From NCBI RefSeq assembly GCF_033568475.1, contig NC_133123.1, positions 104,471,228 to 104,535,227 on the forward strand: 64,000 bases of DNA, read 5' to 3'. Each line of letters opens with the position of its first letter. The stretch's first letter is position 1. Positions 1 to 11,900 of the stretch are shown here, piece by piece. This DNA comes from Henckelia pumila. Lineage: Eukaryota > Streptophyta > Magnoliopsida > Lamiales > Gesneriaceae. The notes beneath the pieces are model-generated. The model worked only from the letters and a program-made list of their open reading frames with translations. It was not told the DNA's origin and did no database searches. The translations under genes and the position numbers were made by a program.

Positions 1-2064
1 AGCTTCACTGAGCTCCATCCTTCCTTTTGGGGCTATGCACTTGAAACGGCGGTGTTGTTGTTGAACAATGTTCACACCAAAGCAGTGAATAAAACTCCAT
101 ACGAGTTATGGAATGGAAAAGCTCCTAAGTATTCGTACTTGAGGATTTGGGGATGTCCTGCTTACGTGAAGCAGACAGTGGGAGATAAGTTGGATAGTTG
201 ATCCACCTTATGTTATTTTGTAGGATATCCGAAGAATTCAATCGGATATTATTACTATCATCCTACTGAAACAAAAGTGTTTGTTTCGAGGAATGCCACC
301 TTCATGGAGAAGGAGTTTTTATTAGATAAGAAAGGAAAGATGATGGAACTCGAAGAAATTTGAGAAGAACCTGAGATACAAAATAACGATCCCACACCTC
401 AAGAACCTTCAGTGGACACGCCTACATCTAGGAGATCCGAGAGGACTTCTAGACCTCCTATTCAATATGGTCTTCCTCTTGAAGGGGATCAAAGTGAACC
501 CGACATTGGATGTGATCCAAGAAACTTCAAGGAAGCAATTTCTGATGCGGATTCAAATTTATGGCTTGATGCTATGCAGTCGGAAATAGACTTGATGCAT
601 ACAAACCAAGTTTGGTCTTTAGTAGATCCTCCCGATGGAATTGTTCCAATAGGGTGTAAATGGATCTACAAGAGAAAACTTGGGTCTGATGGAAAGGTAC
701 TAACCTACAAGGCACGATTGGTAGCAAAAGGTTATACTCAAAGACAAGGAGTCAACTATGATGAAACCTTTTCACCAGTCGCAATGTTCAAGTCCATAAG
801 AATCCTTATTGCCATAGCAGCATGGTATGACTATGAGATATGGCAAATGGATGTGAAGATTGCATTTCTTAATGGAAACATTAAAGAAGAAATCTATATG
901 ATGCAGCCCAAGGGATTCACATCCATGGGAAGCGAGCATAAGGTATGCAAGCTTCAGAGATCAATTTATGGTCTCAAACAAGCATCAAGAAGTTGGAACC
1001 AGAAATTTGATGAAACAATAAAGGACTTTGGTTTCATCATAAACCCGGAGGAACCATGCGTGTACAAAAAAGTAGTTAAGGATGCGGTGACGTTCTTAGT
1101 GCTTTATGTTGATGACATCCTACTCATTGGGAATGACGTAGGGATGTTACAGTCAACAAAGATATGGTTATCAGGTAGATTCTCGATGAAGGATTTGGGT
1201 GAGGCCTCCTATATTCTAGGGATACAGATCTATAGAGATAGATCTAAGAGAATGATAGGACTCACTCAAGCAACCTATATCGACACCATATTGAAAAGTT
1301 TTTCTATGGATGAGTCCAAGAGAGGACATCTACCTATGTGTCATGGAGTTTCTCTATCCAAGACTATGTGTCCCAAGACTGACAAAGAGATAGAGAAAAT
1401 GACACACATACCATATGCGTCAGCCATAGGTAGTATTATGTATGGGATGATATCTACCAGACCGGATGTAGCCTTTGCTCTGAGTGTCACGAGCAGATAT
1501 CAGGCCAACCCCGGTCAAATGCATTGGAAAGCCGTGAAGGATATTCTTAAGTACTTAAGAAGGACTAAGAATATATTCATGGTTTATGGAGGAAGAGAAT
1601 TGAAATTGGAAGGCTATACCGACTCTAGCTTCCAAAGTGACGTGGATGACTCAAAGTCAACCTCTGGATTTGTATTCATGCTCAATGGCGGTGCTGTCTC
1701 TTGGAAGAGTTCCAAGAAGGACACCACAGCGGATTCCACCACTGAGGCAGAATACATTGCAGCATCAGCTGCTGCTAAAGAGGCCGTTTGGATGAGGAAT
1801 TTCGTCCAAGAGTTGGGCGTAATTCCTGAAGCTATTGGTCCAGTTTCGGTGTACTGCGACAACACTGGTGCCATTGCTCAGGCAAAGGAACCAAGGTCTC
1901 ATCAAAGATCCAAACACGTACTGAGGAAATACCACATCATCCATGAGATTGTGGAAAGAGGAGACATCACTGTCGAGAGAGTGGCCTCTACAGAAAATAT
2001 CGCTGATCCACTTACTAAGCCCTTGCCAGGACCATTGTTTGACAAACATCGCGAAGCAATGTGA
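1..2064 (+). pseudogene. Ty1/copia pol, 3' part (copia A), broken
   Basis: This is the end of a copia polyprotein, entering the window within the integrase domain and running through reverse transcriptase and RNase H. The RT region shows KARLVAKGYTQ, the QMDVKIAFLNG box and an intact YVDD (about 1106-1117). RNase H follows with YTDSSF, TEAEY and CDNTGA. The frame from base 1 stays open apart from TGA at 199-201 and TGA at 361-363. In copia B both codons are CGA, so each is one C-to-T change at a CpG, as expected of methylated, silenced DNA. The terminal stop is also a few codons early compared with B. The element is dead. Its 5' half and 5' LTR lie outside the window. Confidence 0.93.
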
Positions 2065-2104
2065 TTACGTAGTATGACTAATTGGCTTTAAGGCAAGTGG
2101 GAGA

Positions 2105-4007
2105 TTGAAAGAGTGGGTGCTCGGTTAGCCAACTTGTAGCTAAGGGCTTTTATGACTCTATGTATAAAAAATCTTTGTTTAATATAATTTACATTCATTA
2201 ATGGCATTTTCTTTGTCTTTCTTCATATTGTTATATTGTGATTTACTATTGTTGTTTTGATAAAGACCTTGAATATACTATAGTGTAAGTAAGATGAGAT
2301 AATGAATAAAAAGAGATCACTATTATGAAACACATCTTATAGTCACTGTATATTCTAAACAGTTCCTAGTCAATTGAGCCGTCCGCTAATAAGGATAAGG
2401 ATCGCTCGAGATTGAGACTAGCATTTGTGATGCCAAGTACCACGTTTCATTGGTAATGGACATGAAGATGTTCAAAGCATGCAAATGGATATTCATATGA
2501 TGAATGATCGAACTACCCTATATGGACTTTCCAAGTGGTTATCACTTATCGAGTGGATAAAGTCCGCGGTTTTGGTTGTACACCATTAGTCCTTACTACT
2601 TGAAACATCATTGAGACTCTATATGCTAGTACTGTACTTTGACTCATTTATCGACTCTATTGGGGTCATCAGGTGTCGGGATTGGGTAAAGTTACGACAC
2701 ATATAGGAGTCGATGCTTTGTTGTCAAGGATTCACCACATACTTGCGAGTGTGGATATCCTATGCGATCTGAGGAGATATTAGTGTGACGAATCTCTGGC
2801 CAGAGTACATGATGTGTTTTAGGTTACTCGGTTTTCCTAGTAACACATGAGATGTCACTATTTGATCTCCAAGATGTAATGCATAGTTATCGAATCTTGA
2901 ACGACTCTCGATGCACCAATGGTTGTTGATTCGATCGGGATATATGGATGAAGGGACCGTACTGTACGCTAACCAAAATCTACTGGTTCTTGCAGGCACT
3001 ATCAGTGATACCTAGGGAATCATGGGGCGATGTTGCTAGGCGCTCTTACCATGATTCGATGGGTAAGTCGAAAATTGTTGTTCCAAGTCACAAGGAGTTG
3101 TGAGCCCACGGCTAGCTATATCCCTGAACCATTGAGGGTCACACAAGTAATGGATTACTAAACCCCGTTGAGATAGTTAAATTTAAAGAGTTAAATTTAA
3201 TGAAAGATAAATTGGACTTCTTAACTAAAAGGGAGTGGAATTTCCTAAAATGACATAGGGATGGGCATTTTTGGAAATCACTGAATTCGGATTCAGAAAA
3301 ATTATCTTGACTTCAAAATATGCAGAAATGGTTTTTGTGCACATTGGTAAAATCAGTTTATCAATCGGAGTCATGATGAATTTTATATTAATTTCTATAA
3401 TAACAGGCTTGGCTTGTTGGGCTTAAGTTATGGATTGTGGGCCCTAAGGAGTTAGAGTCCTAATACAATTATAATTTAATCTAGTCTAGAAATTATCTAT
3501 AAATACATGTGTAGTGTTCGAAAATTAGACACAATTCCTCTTGCAATTTTCGAATTACACACATATATTTTCAAGGGGATTTTTCGAAAATCCTCTACTC
3601 CTTTTTGAGATAATTCAGTCTGTGATTTTTCTGAAAAATTACATTCTGAATTGACAGATCAAATCTGTTTAATCTCTTCGGTAAACATCTGATTGATTTC
3701 TAGTGCAATCAATCAGAGGGTTTCTGTTTTCTATTCGTGGACCTAATTTCGGAGATTGATCGAGCAAGTCATCGGTTCCCGGGATTTACAAGAAGAGCAG
3801 ATTAAATTCTGTTGGAGTCCAAAATCAAGCCTTAGCTTGAAGAGGTAAAAATATTTAATTGTGAATTTATATTTTTACTTGCAAGATTTTAATCGTTAGG
3901 ATTTGATACCCACGATATGGAATCGTTCCATATCAAAAATAAAATTTTTAAAACTTTCGCTGCTCCGGGTATCACATCCGTGTGATCAGAGAACGCGTGT
4001 TCCAACA
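2105..4007 (+). repeat. 3' LTR of copia A
   Basis: It starts TTGAAAGAGTGGGTG just after a purine tract (GGCAAGTGGGAGA) and ends in TTCCAACA, the same ends as the copia B LTRs, with which it is colinear but clearly diverged. Length is about 1.9 kb. Gypsy gag sequence (host H) starts at once at 4008, so copia A inserted into H just upstream of its gag start. Confidence 0.88.
3498..3505 (+). promoter_or_regulatory. TATA box of copia A LTR
   Basis: TATAAATA lies about 1.39 kb into the LTR. GTGGGCCC (a TGGGCC-type motif) lies about 50 bp upstream. The same arrangement occurs in copia B, so this is the likely U3 promoter, with U3 of about 1.4 kb and R-U5 of about 0.5 kb. The transcription start is not determined. 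Confidence 0.55.
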
Positions 4008-5152
4008 AGAATAACTTGGCCCTTGATTCCGAATCTGAAGATGAGTTTGAAGATATGGCTGAAGACGAGAATAACTGCACTTTGATGGACATTCATCGAT
4101 CATTGGTTGGAGGATATTGATCCAGCATTGTTCGCTCTACAGTTCAGGCGAACATTTTTGAGCTTAAATCATCCATCATCCAGATGATTCAAATGCAAGT
4201 TAGATTTGGAAGGGTGCCTTCTGAGGATCCGAATGCTCATCTGGATCAATTCTTGTCAATATGTGACACCTTCAAATTTAATGGAGTGACTACTGATGCT
4301 ATTCGGCTGAGGCTATTTCCATTTTCTCTACAAGGAGAAGCGATAGAGTTGGCTTCGAGATTTACCAGAAGGATCGATTACTAGCTGGGATGGTCTGGTT
4401 GAAGTCTTTATGCATAGGTATTTTCCACCAACTAAATTTACACAACTGCGGAATGAAATCATGTCTTTTAGCAGAAGGATGGGGAATCATTGAATGCAGC
4501 ATGGACAAGATTCAAAAAGATGTTGAGGGTGTGTCCTGTACATGGGCTATCAGTAGGCCAACAAGTAGAGACTTTCTACTATGGAGTTGATTCATCTGTG
4601 CGCTCTATGCTTGATGCAGCTGCCAATGGAAGTCTTTATAGGAACACTCCAACCGCAGCACTTGAAATCATATCGAATTTGGCTGAAAGTAATGTGGGTT
4701 GGCTACAACAATAGAGAAAAGAAAGTCGTACTGCAGGCAAATAAGTCGACACCATTAAAATAGGTGAATCATGTCCAAGGAAACACTGAAGCGATAGGAG
4801 AACCAACAAGTAATGTTCCATTCATGCCAGATGTATTTTTTTGAAGGGATGCCATTTTTCGATGAATTATGTGGAGAACCAAGGGCGAAAATAGTATAAT
4901 CCATTCAGTTTCTCATATAATTCGATTTGGAAAAATCACCCAAATTTTAGGTGGAACCAAGCTGAAAATTCGGTTGAGCCACAATATTTAAATCCTCCTC
5001 AACAGCCTACACAGCAAAGGCCCCCTCAGCAAGTAGTTAAACCTCCACAAAGTGTTGGACCTTCTATGCCACCGGGTTTCAAACCATTTGAGAATAAGTC
5101 AAGTTTGGAAGATATGCTTGCTACATAGCTGGGAACGAGATGAGATGGCAGA
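4008..5152 (+). pseudogene. Athila/Tat-like gypsy gag, piece 1 of host H
   Basis: These are degraded gag remains. Recognisable stretches are FGRVPSEDPNAHLDQFLSIC (4205-4264) and, in other frames, a segment with CPVHGLSVGQQVETFYYG and an NGSLYRNTP motif (4530-4650), typical of the retrotransposon gag domain of Athila/Tat elements. Several frameshifts and stops break it. It is cut at 5152 by the copia B insertion. The reading continues at 14727, where a methionine-rich coiled segment (MIQRMETQLGKLENQ) follows SLEDMLAT at 5104-5127, as in the homologous stretch of the 14.9-kb gypsy element. It was once part of a much longer element whose RT and LTRs are not seen here. Confidence 0.85.
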
Positions 5153-7020
5153 TTGAAAGAGTGGGTGCCCAGTGAGCCAACTTGTGGCTATGGGCTTTGA
5201 TGACTCTTTGTACAAACGATCTTTTGTTTAATGTAATTTACACTTTTATTAATGGCAATGACTTTATCTTTCTTCATATTGTTATATTATGATATACTAT
5301 TGTTGTTTTGATAAAGACCTTGAATATACTATAGTGTATGTAAGATGTGGTAGAACATGGGGATGTCTATCATGAAATACATCTTATAGTCACTGTATAT
5401 TCTAAACTGTTTCTAGTCGATTGAGCCGTCCGATAATAAGGATAAGGATCGCTCGAGTTTGAGACTAGCATTTGCGATGCGGAGTACCACGTTTCATTGG
5501 TAGGGAACATGGAGATGTTCGAAGCATGCAAATGGATATTCATAGGATGAATAATCGAACTACCCTATCCGGACTTTCCAAGTGGTTATCACTTATCGAG
5601 TGGATAAAGTCCGCGGTTTTGGTTGTACACCATTAGTCCTTACTACTTGAAACATCATGGAGACTCTATATGCTAGTACTGTGCTTTGACTCGTTTACCG
5701 ACTCTATGGGGGTCATCAGGTGTCGGGATTGGGTACAGTTACAACACATATAGGAGTCGATGCATTGTTGTCAAGGATTCACCACATACTTGCGAGTGTG
5801 GATATCCTATGCGATCTGAGGAGATATTAGTGTGACGAATCTCTGGCCAGAGTACTTGATGTGATTTAAGAAATGGTTTCTTAGTAGCACATGCGATGTC
5901 ACTAATTTGATCTTCAAGATGTATTGCATAGTTATCGAATCTTGAGCGACTCTCGATATACCAATGGTTGTTGATTCGATCGGGATATATGGATGAAGGG
6001 ACCGTACTGTACGCTAACCAAAATTTACTGGTTCTTGTAGGCACTATCAGTGATACCTAGGGAATCATGGGGCGATGTTGCTAGGCGCTTTACCATGATT
6101 CGTTGGGCAAGTCGGAAATCGTTGTTTCGAGTCACAAGGAGTTGTGAGCCCACGGCTAGCTGTATCCCTGAACCATTGAGGGTCACACAGTGTAATGGAG
6201 TTTTAATCCCCGTTGAGATAGTTAAATTTAAAGAGTTAAATTTAATGAATAAAGAAGTTGGACTTCTTAAATAAGAGTAAGGGAGTAGGATTTCCTAAAA
6301 TGACATAGGGATGGACATTTTTTGGAAATCACTGAATTCGGATTCAGGAAAATTTATCTTGACTTTAAAATGTGCAGAAATGGTTTCTGTGCACATTGGT
6401 GAAATCGGTTCATCAATCGGAGTCACGATGAATTTTATATTAATTTCTGAACATGCGGGCTTTGCTTGTCGGGCCTCAACTTATGACTAATCGGCCCTAA
6501 GGTGTTAGTGGCCTGCATTATAAATAAGTTATTGCAGTACAGAAATTACAAACAACTGGTCATAATTTGAGAGACAGAAAATCGAAAACCCTAGCTCTCT
6601 CTCAAAAGAAATTCGGCCGCCCCCTCCCTTCTCTGCGTGAGAAATTTCGGTCTGTGATTTTGAATTGCAGTCTGGAATAGCGAATCAAATTCGTTTATTC
6701 TCTTCGTAGAAAACTTCTGATAGATTTTCTAGTGCAATCTATCAGAGGGATTAAACCTCCATTCGTGGACCTGATTGAAGGAAAGCTTGTTCATCAGTTC
6801 CAGGGAGATACAAGAAGCGCAGAGAAATCTGTGTGGTGTCCAATAATCTCGCTTCGAGATTGAAGGTAAAATTTAATAATAGTTATTTAATTTTACACAC
6901 ACAAATAATTTAATCGTATGGTTGATACCCACACTATGGAATTGTTCCATACTAAAAATTTTAAACTTCCGCTGCACCGGGTATCAATCGTGATTGATCT
7001 GAGAGCCGCGTTTTCCAACA
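5153..7020 (+). repeat. 5' LTR of copia B
   Basis: It ends in the canonical ...CCAACA, and the primer site follows one base later. The 5-bp target duplication fits only if the left end is TTGAAAG rather than TGAAAG, giving an unusual TT...CA pair of ends. It contains a TATA box and, around 6580, GAAAACCCTAGC, a telo-box-like motif downstream of it. Open frames within the LTR (for example 5739-6044 on the minus strand) recur identically in the 3' LTR and are not genes. Confidence 0.93.
6519..6526 (+). promoter_or_regulatory. TATA box of copia B 5' LTR
   Basis: TATAAATA follows a GC-containing stretch with TCGGGCC and CGGCCC. The same box occurs at 14224-14231 in the 3' LTR and at the equivalent place in copia A. 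It is the likely start signal for the genomic RNA, whose 5' end would fall about 30 bp downstream. Confidence 0.6.
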
Positions 7021-7021
7021 G

Positions 7022-7034
7022 TGGTATCAAAGCC
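7022..7034 (+). other. Primer binding site, initiator-Met tRNA type (copia B)
   Basis: TGGTATCAAAGCC begins one base after the LTR end. It matches the usual copia site TGGTATCAGAGC, complementary to the 3' end of initiator methionine tRNA, with one mismatch (A for G at the ninth base). Confidence 0.88.
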
Positions 7035-7150
7035 AGGTTGCTCAGATCAAACGATTAAATTAATCGATTGTACAAAAATTTTTGAGTCTTGGTTTTTTAA
7101 AACAAAATAAATATTTTAAATAAAAAAAAAAATTTTTTTCGGGCAAAACC

Positions 7151-7403
7151 CGGGCAGCGATTGGATCGCTGCCCGGTGGGGCAGCGACGGTCGCTGCCCC
7201 GGGCGGCGCACGGCGCCGCCCAAAGGGGGCGCACAGCACCGCCCACGGCGGCGCACGTCGCTGCCCTGCGCAGCGCTCGGCGCTGCCCAGGGGCGGCGCC
7301 AGGCGCCGCCAGGGCAGCGATTGTCGCTGCACTAAAGGGGCAGCCGGGCTGCCCCGGCCCGCGCCCACGGGTGCGGGCCGGCCCGGGAGTGTCCCGGGCG
7401 GCC
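7151..7403 (+). repeat. Array of about 11 GC-rich hairpins in copia B leader
   Basis: Short inverted repeats are set end to end. Examples are 7151-7175 (arms CGGGCAGCGA/TCGCTGCCCG), 7178-7200 (GGGGCAGCGA/TCGCTGCCCC, 3-base loop), 7201-7221 (GGGCGGCGC/GCGCCGCCC), 7333-7355 (GGGGCAGCC/GGCTGCCCC) and 7355-7380 (12-bp arms with one G-T pair). The arms differ between modules but change together, so pairing is kept. GC content is extreme compared with the AT-rich DNA on both sides. It lies about 130 bases into the RNA downstream of the primer site. Function is unknown. Confidence 0.85.
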
Positions 7404-7656
7404 CGCGGGAAAAATTATTTTTTTTATTTAAATTAATTTTAATGTGTTAAAATTTTATTTTTGGTTCGGTCAAAAATTGTTTTTGATTGGTTCACGAGGC
7501 ATCGGATCGAATTGTTCGAGTCCGAAAATTTTAAAATTGATTTTTGGATAAATTTGAATTTTTGGAAAATTTTAATATTTTATCCTTAAATTGAATTTTG
7601 AAATCAATTATTTTTGGTACAATTGATGATAAGATTTGATCTTATGTATATATTAA

Positions 7657-7778
7657 GTAAAATATGATTTTATCTATAAAATTAGATTCTTTAGATAAAA
7701 TATGATTTTATTTAATAAAAGGTAAAATATGATTTTATATGTAAAATATGATTTTATATATAAAATATGATTTTATCC
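7657..7778 (+). repeat. Five copies of an AT-rich 16-mer in copia B leader
   Basis: TAAAATATGATTTTAT, itself a near-palindrome, occurs five times with spacers of a few to about 20 bases. It is a local tandem expansion in non-coding leader, and no function can be read from it. Confidence 0.8.
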
Positions 7779-7927
7779 TGTTTAAATTTAAATTGCCATA
7801 TGCATGATATCCAATAAATTAATTTTGAATTAAATGTTATTGGATAAGGATGATCGATTGCCATGACCAATTTTGTAGGTGTATGTTAGGAATTTACATT
7901 TGTTTTATTGTTGTTGGTTTTATTAAT

Positions 7928-7990
7928 GGGCCTGGTTTATGGCCCAATATGAATGTCATATGTAATAAAAGAGGGCTTGGTTTATGGCCC
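7928..7990 (+). promoter_or_regulatory. Two GGGCC...GGCCC dyads with TGGGCC motifs
   Basis: GGGCCTGGTTTATGGCCC (7928-7945) and GGGCTTGGTTTATGGCCC (7973-7990) are two near-identical copies of an interrupted dyad. They hold TGGGCC/TGGCCC motifs of the site II class bound by TCP factors. A role is inference; they may simply be part of the leader repeats. Confidence 0.45.
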
Positions 7991-8465
7991 GTTCCCACCC
8001 CTAAAATGTATCCCCTACTTGTCATTGCTATTTATTGTAAATACATTAGATTTAGTGGGAGATCAAGATTTGAAGATGGAGGTGGGCCCAGCAGACAATA
8101 AAGACGAAGAAATGTAAATTGGAAGCTAATGTAATAGGATTGCATTGCATACTGCATATTACCTAGGATTGGACTAAGACTCGTGATTGGCAACCACGAG
8201 TCAATTAGAAATGGAATCGATCATCCTATATATAATATATGATATTATGATTGTATGCATGTTTTAGACATAATTGCGTGAATCCGGCAAGCATGCAATA
8301 ATTTGAAATTGATGAGACAAATTTTTTATAATTAAAAATCCCTCATTTTAAATATGATTTAAAATTGATATCAAGATAAATAAAGGAAATTTAAATTTGT
8401 TTAAATATTCCTACCTTCCATCAACGGTCAATGTATGAGATGCTACCCGCGGATACGGTCCGGCT

Positions 8466-8741
8466 CATATTATTGGGGGGGCCCGTCCGTCGGAAAGCTG
8501 TACATTGGATCGACACATGTTGTAAGTTGGGTGGAACTCCCATGGGATCGGCTCATATTATTGGGGGATCCACATGGCGACCGTCCATCACAACTTAATA
8601 TTGATGGGTCATCTTGACATGTCACTATAAACGGCGTCATATTATTGGGCCCTTATTGGACATGAGGTAAAAACATGGGGGTTGCTTTGGAAGCAATTGG
8701 GCTCTACCTTTTGAGAATTATGGTTGGCTGATATTATTCGG
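8466..8741 (+). repeat. Dispersed ATATTATTGGG repeats in copia B leader
   Basis: The word CATATTATTGGGG or a close variant occurs at about 8466, 8553, 8638 and 8728, twice preceded by CGGCT, with spacings of about 85-95 bases. These are decayed tandem units of about 90 bp in the non-coding leader. Confidence 0.65.
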
Positions 8742-8907
8742 GACCATAAGTTTGTCAATTGGACTCCATGTTCTCACTAAGGAAAAAGTTTCCCGTTTTC
8801 ACTAGAGGGTAGTGAAATCGTTAAAATAGTGGGAGTGAGATTCATAAAATTAAATTCGCCTATTTTATGTCTTAGTAAATTGCTTAAACAATCATTGATA
8901 TGTCTGT

Positions 8908-8919
8908 TTTTCTTTTCAG
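8908..8919 (+). promoter_or_regulatory. Candidate 3' splice site just before copia gag
   Basis: TTTTCTTTTCAG, a long pyrimidine tract ending in CAG, lies 11 bases before the gag ATG at 8931. It looks like a plant intron acceptor. If used, most of the 1.9-kb leader with its hairpins and upstream ATGs would be spliced out of the gag-pol mRNA while kept in genomic RNA. No donor could be chosen with confidence. Confidence 0.45.
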
Positions 8920-8930
8920 TATTTCATACA

Positions 8931-11900
8931 ATGAATTCGCGTAATCCATTATTCTCGATCCTCGAACAAAACAAGTTGACTGGCGCAAACTATACGGAAT
9001 GGTTCCGGAAGTTGAAGATTGTCTTGACTTCGGAGAAGATGCTCTACATGTTAGAGAAATCACCTCCGAAGGAAGCACCAGCTGACGTAAGTCCGGAGGA
9101 ATTGGCCAAACTTGATGCATGGTGGGACCATGACATCAAGACCAAATGCTATATGCAAGCCTCGATGTCTGATGAACTCCAGAGGCGATTTGAGGACACC
9201 GTGAATGCTGCTGACATTCACGCTCAACTCAAGGAACTTTTTGGGGCTCAATCGAGGGCTGAAAGGTTCGCTACTGTTAAGGAGCTAATGACGTGTCGCA
9301 TGCGTGAAGGGACTTCGGTCCGTGATCATGGGGTACGAGTGATTTGGCTCATACAGAAGTTAGCAACTCTTGATTTGGTGTTGGAGCATGAACTCAACGT
9401 GGATTTACTGCTTCTGTCTCTTCCTTCTTCGTTTGACGGATTTGTGGTAAATTTTAATATGAACAAGATAGAGGCCACCCTTGAAGAGATGGTCAATATG
9501 CTTGTGACATATGAATCCACACTAAAGAAGGATAAACCAGCTTTCTTGGTGGGCTCCTCATCTTCTGCTAAGAAGGGGCCAAGTACGAAGGGTAAGAAAC
9601 GTTCTGCCCCACCCAAGAAAGTCAAACCCGAGAAGAAGCACAAGACAAAGGCTTCAAACAATGGAAAATCCAAGGATGTTTGCCATTACTGCAAGAAGCC
9701 CGGTCATTGGAAGCGCAACTGCAAGGAATATCTAGAGCAGTTGGGAACTGCAAAGGGTATGTTCTATATTGAAATAAACATTTCACTTAATACTACTTCT
9801 TGGGTATTGGATACCGGATGTGGATCTCACATTTGCAATGATTTGCAGGTGATGACAAGAAGTCGCAGACTTAGAATGGGTGAGACCCAGCTGAGGCTCG
9901 GGAATGGTTCCAGAGTTGAAGCTACAGCCATTGGAGATGTTTGTTTAATTTTGCAGAACGGTTTTAAGTTATTTTTAAGAGATGTTTTATTTGTTCCGGA
10001 TTTAATTAAAAACATTATTTCTGTTTCTATGCTAGATAGAGATGGTTATTCTTGCAATTTTATGAATGGGATTTGCAATATTTACAAGAATGAATGTTTG
10101 ATTGGAAATGGACAACTTGAAAACGATCTATACAACTTAAAACTAAAAGACGTTCCAATAAATTATGTTGATAAACCGGCGACAACAAACAAAAGGAAAA
10201 TCGATAGTCAAAACCCGGCAAACCTTTGGCACGCTAGACTAGGTCATATTTCCTCAAGGAGGATGAACAAGCTAGTGGGAGAGGGCATGTTTGATATGTC
10301 TGATATTAACTCTCTACCTACTTGTGAATCCTGCCTAAAAGGGAAAATGACTAAATCTCCTTTTAAGGGGAAACCTGAGCGTAGTCAAAATCTGTTGGAT
10401 TTGATCCATACAGATGTTTGTGGTCCATTTAGAGTTGGGACTCAACATGGCCACACCTACTTCATTACCTTTACTGATGATTATTCAAGGTATGGGTATT
10501 TATATTTAATGAAATATAAGTCTAAAGCATTTGAAAAGTTCAAAGAATTCAAGGCTGAAGTAGAAAACAAGCTATGTAAAAGTATTAAAGCACTTCGATC
10601 GGATCGAGGTGGAGAATACTTGAGTACCGAGTTTTTGGACTATCTAAAAGAGAATGAGATTCTCTCTCAGTGGACTCCTCCTATGACACCACAGCTGAAT
10701 GGTGTATTGGAGCGTCGTAATCGAACTTTGTTGGACATGGTTCGATCCATGATGAGCTTCACTGAGCTTCCACCTTCGTTTTGGGGCTATGCGCTTGAAA
10801 CGGCGGTATTGTTGTTGAACAACGTCCACACTAAAGCAGTGGACAAAACACCATACGAGTTATGGAATGGCAAAGCTCCTAAGTATTCGTACTTGAGGAT
10901 TTGGGGATGTCCTGCTTACGTAAAGCGGACAGTGGGAGATAAGTTGGATAGTCGATCCAGCTTATGTTATTTTGTAGGGTATCCGAAGAATTCAATCGGA
11001 TATTATTTCTATTATCCTGCTGAAACAAAGGTGTTTGTTTATAGGAATGCCACCTTCTTGGAGAAGGAGTTCTTATTGGATAAGAAAGGCGAGATGATGG
11101 AACTCGAAGAAGTTCGAGAAGAACCCGAAATACAAAATAACGATCCTACGCCTCAGGAACCATTACTGGACACGCCTGAACCTAGAAGATCCGAGAGGAC
11201 TTCTAGACCTCCTGTTCGATATGGTCTTCTTCTTGAAGGGGATCAAGATGAACCCGACATTGGATGTGATCCAAGAAACTTCAAGGAAGCAATTTCTGAT
11301 GCGGATTCAAATTTATGGCTTGAAGCTATGCAGTCTGAATTGGATTCAATGCATACAAACCAAGTTTGGTCTTTAGTAGATCCTCCTGATGGAATTGTTC
11401 CAATAGGGTGTAAATGGATCTACAAGAGAAAGCTTGGGCCTGATGGTAAGGTATTGACCTACAAGGCGCGATTGGTGGCGAAAGGTTACACTCAAAGACA
11501 AGGAGTTGACTATGATGAAACCTTTTCACCAGTTGCAATGTTCAAGTCCATAAGAATCCTTATTGCCATAGCTGCATGGTATGACTATGAGATATGGCAA
11601 ATGGATGTGAAGACTGCTTTTCTTAATGGAGACATTAAGGAAGAAATCTATATGAAGCAGCCGGAGGGGTTCACATCCATGGAAAGAGAGCATAAGGTAT
11701 GCAAGCTTCAGAGATCAATTTATGGTCTAAAACAAGCATCAAGAAGTTGGAACCATAAATTTGATGAAACAATAAAAGATTTTGGTTTCATCAAGAACCC
11801 GGAGGAACCGTGCGTGTACAAGAAAGTAGTTAAGGATGCTGTGACATTCTTAGTACTTTATGTTGATGGCATCCTACTCATTGGGAATGATGTAGGGATG

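Noticed and set aside
5153..5154. Canonical TG start (5154) for the copia B LTR
   Set aside because: The flanks then read CAGAT and GCAGA and do not match, whereas a start at 5153 gives GCAGA on both sides.
5739..6044. 101-codon minus-strand frame, identical at 13445-13750, and a related one at 2760-2999
   Set aside because: All are copia LTR sequence. Identity follows from LTR duplication, not from selection on a protein.
8829..8930. N-terminal extension of the copia polyprotein
   Set aside because: The open stretch starts at a GTG and has no ATG before 8931. It also crosses a likely splice acceptor. Gag homology begins at 8931.
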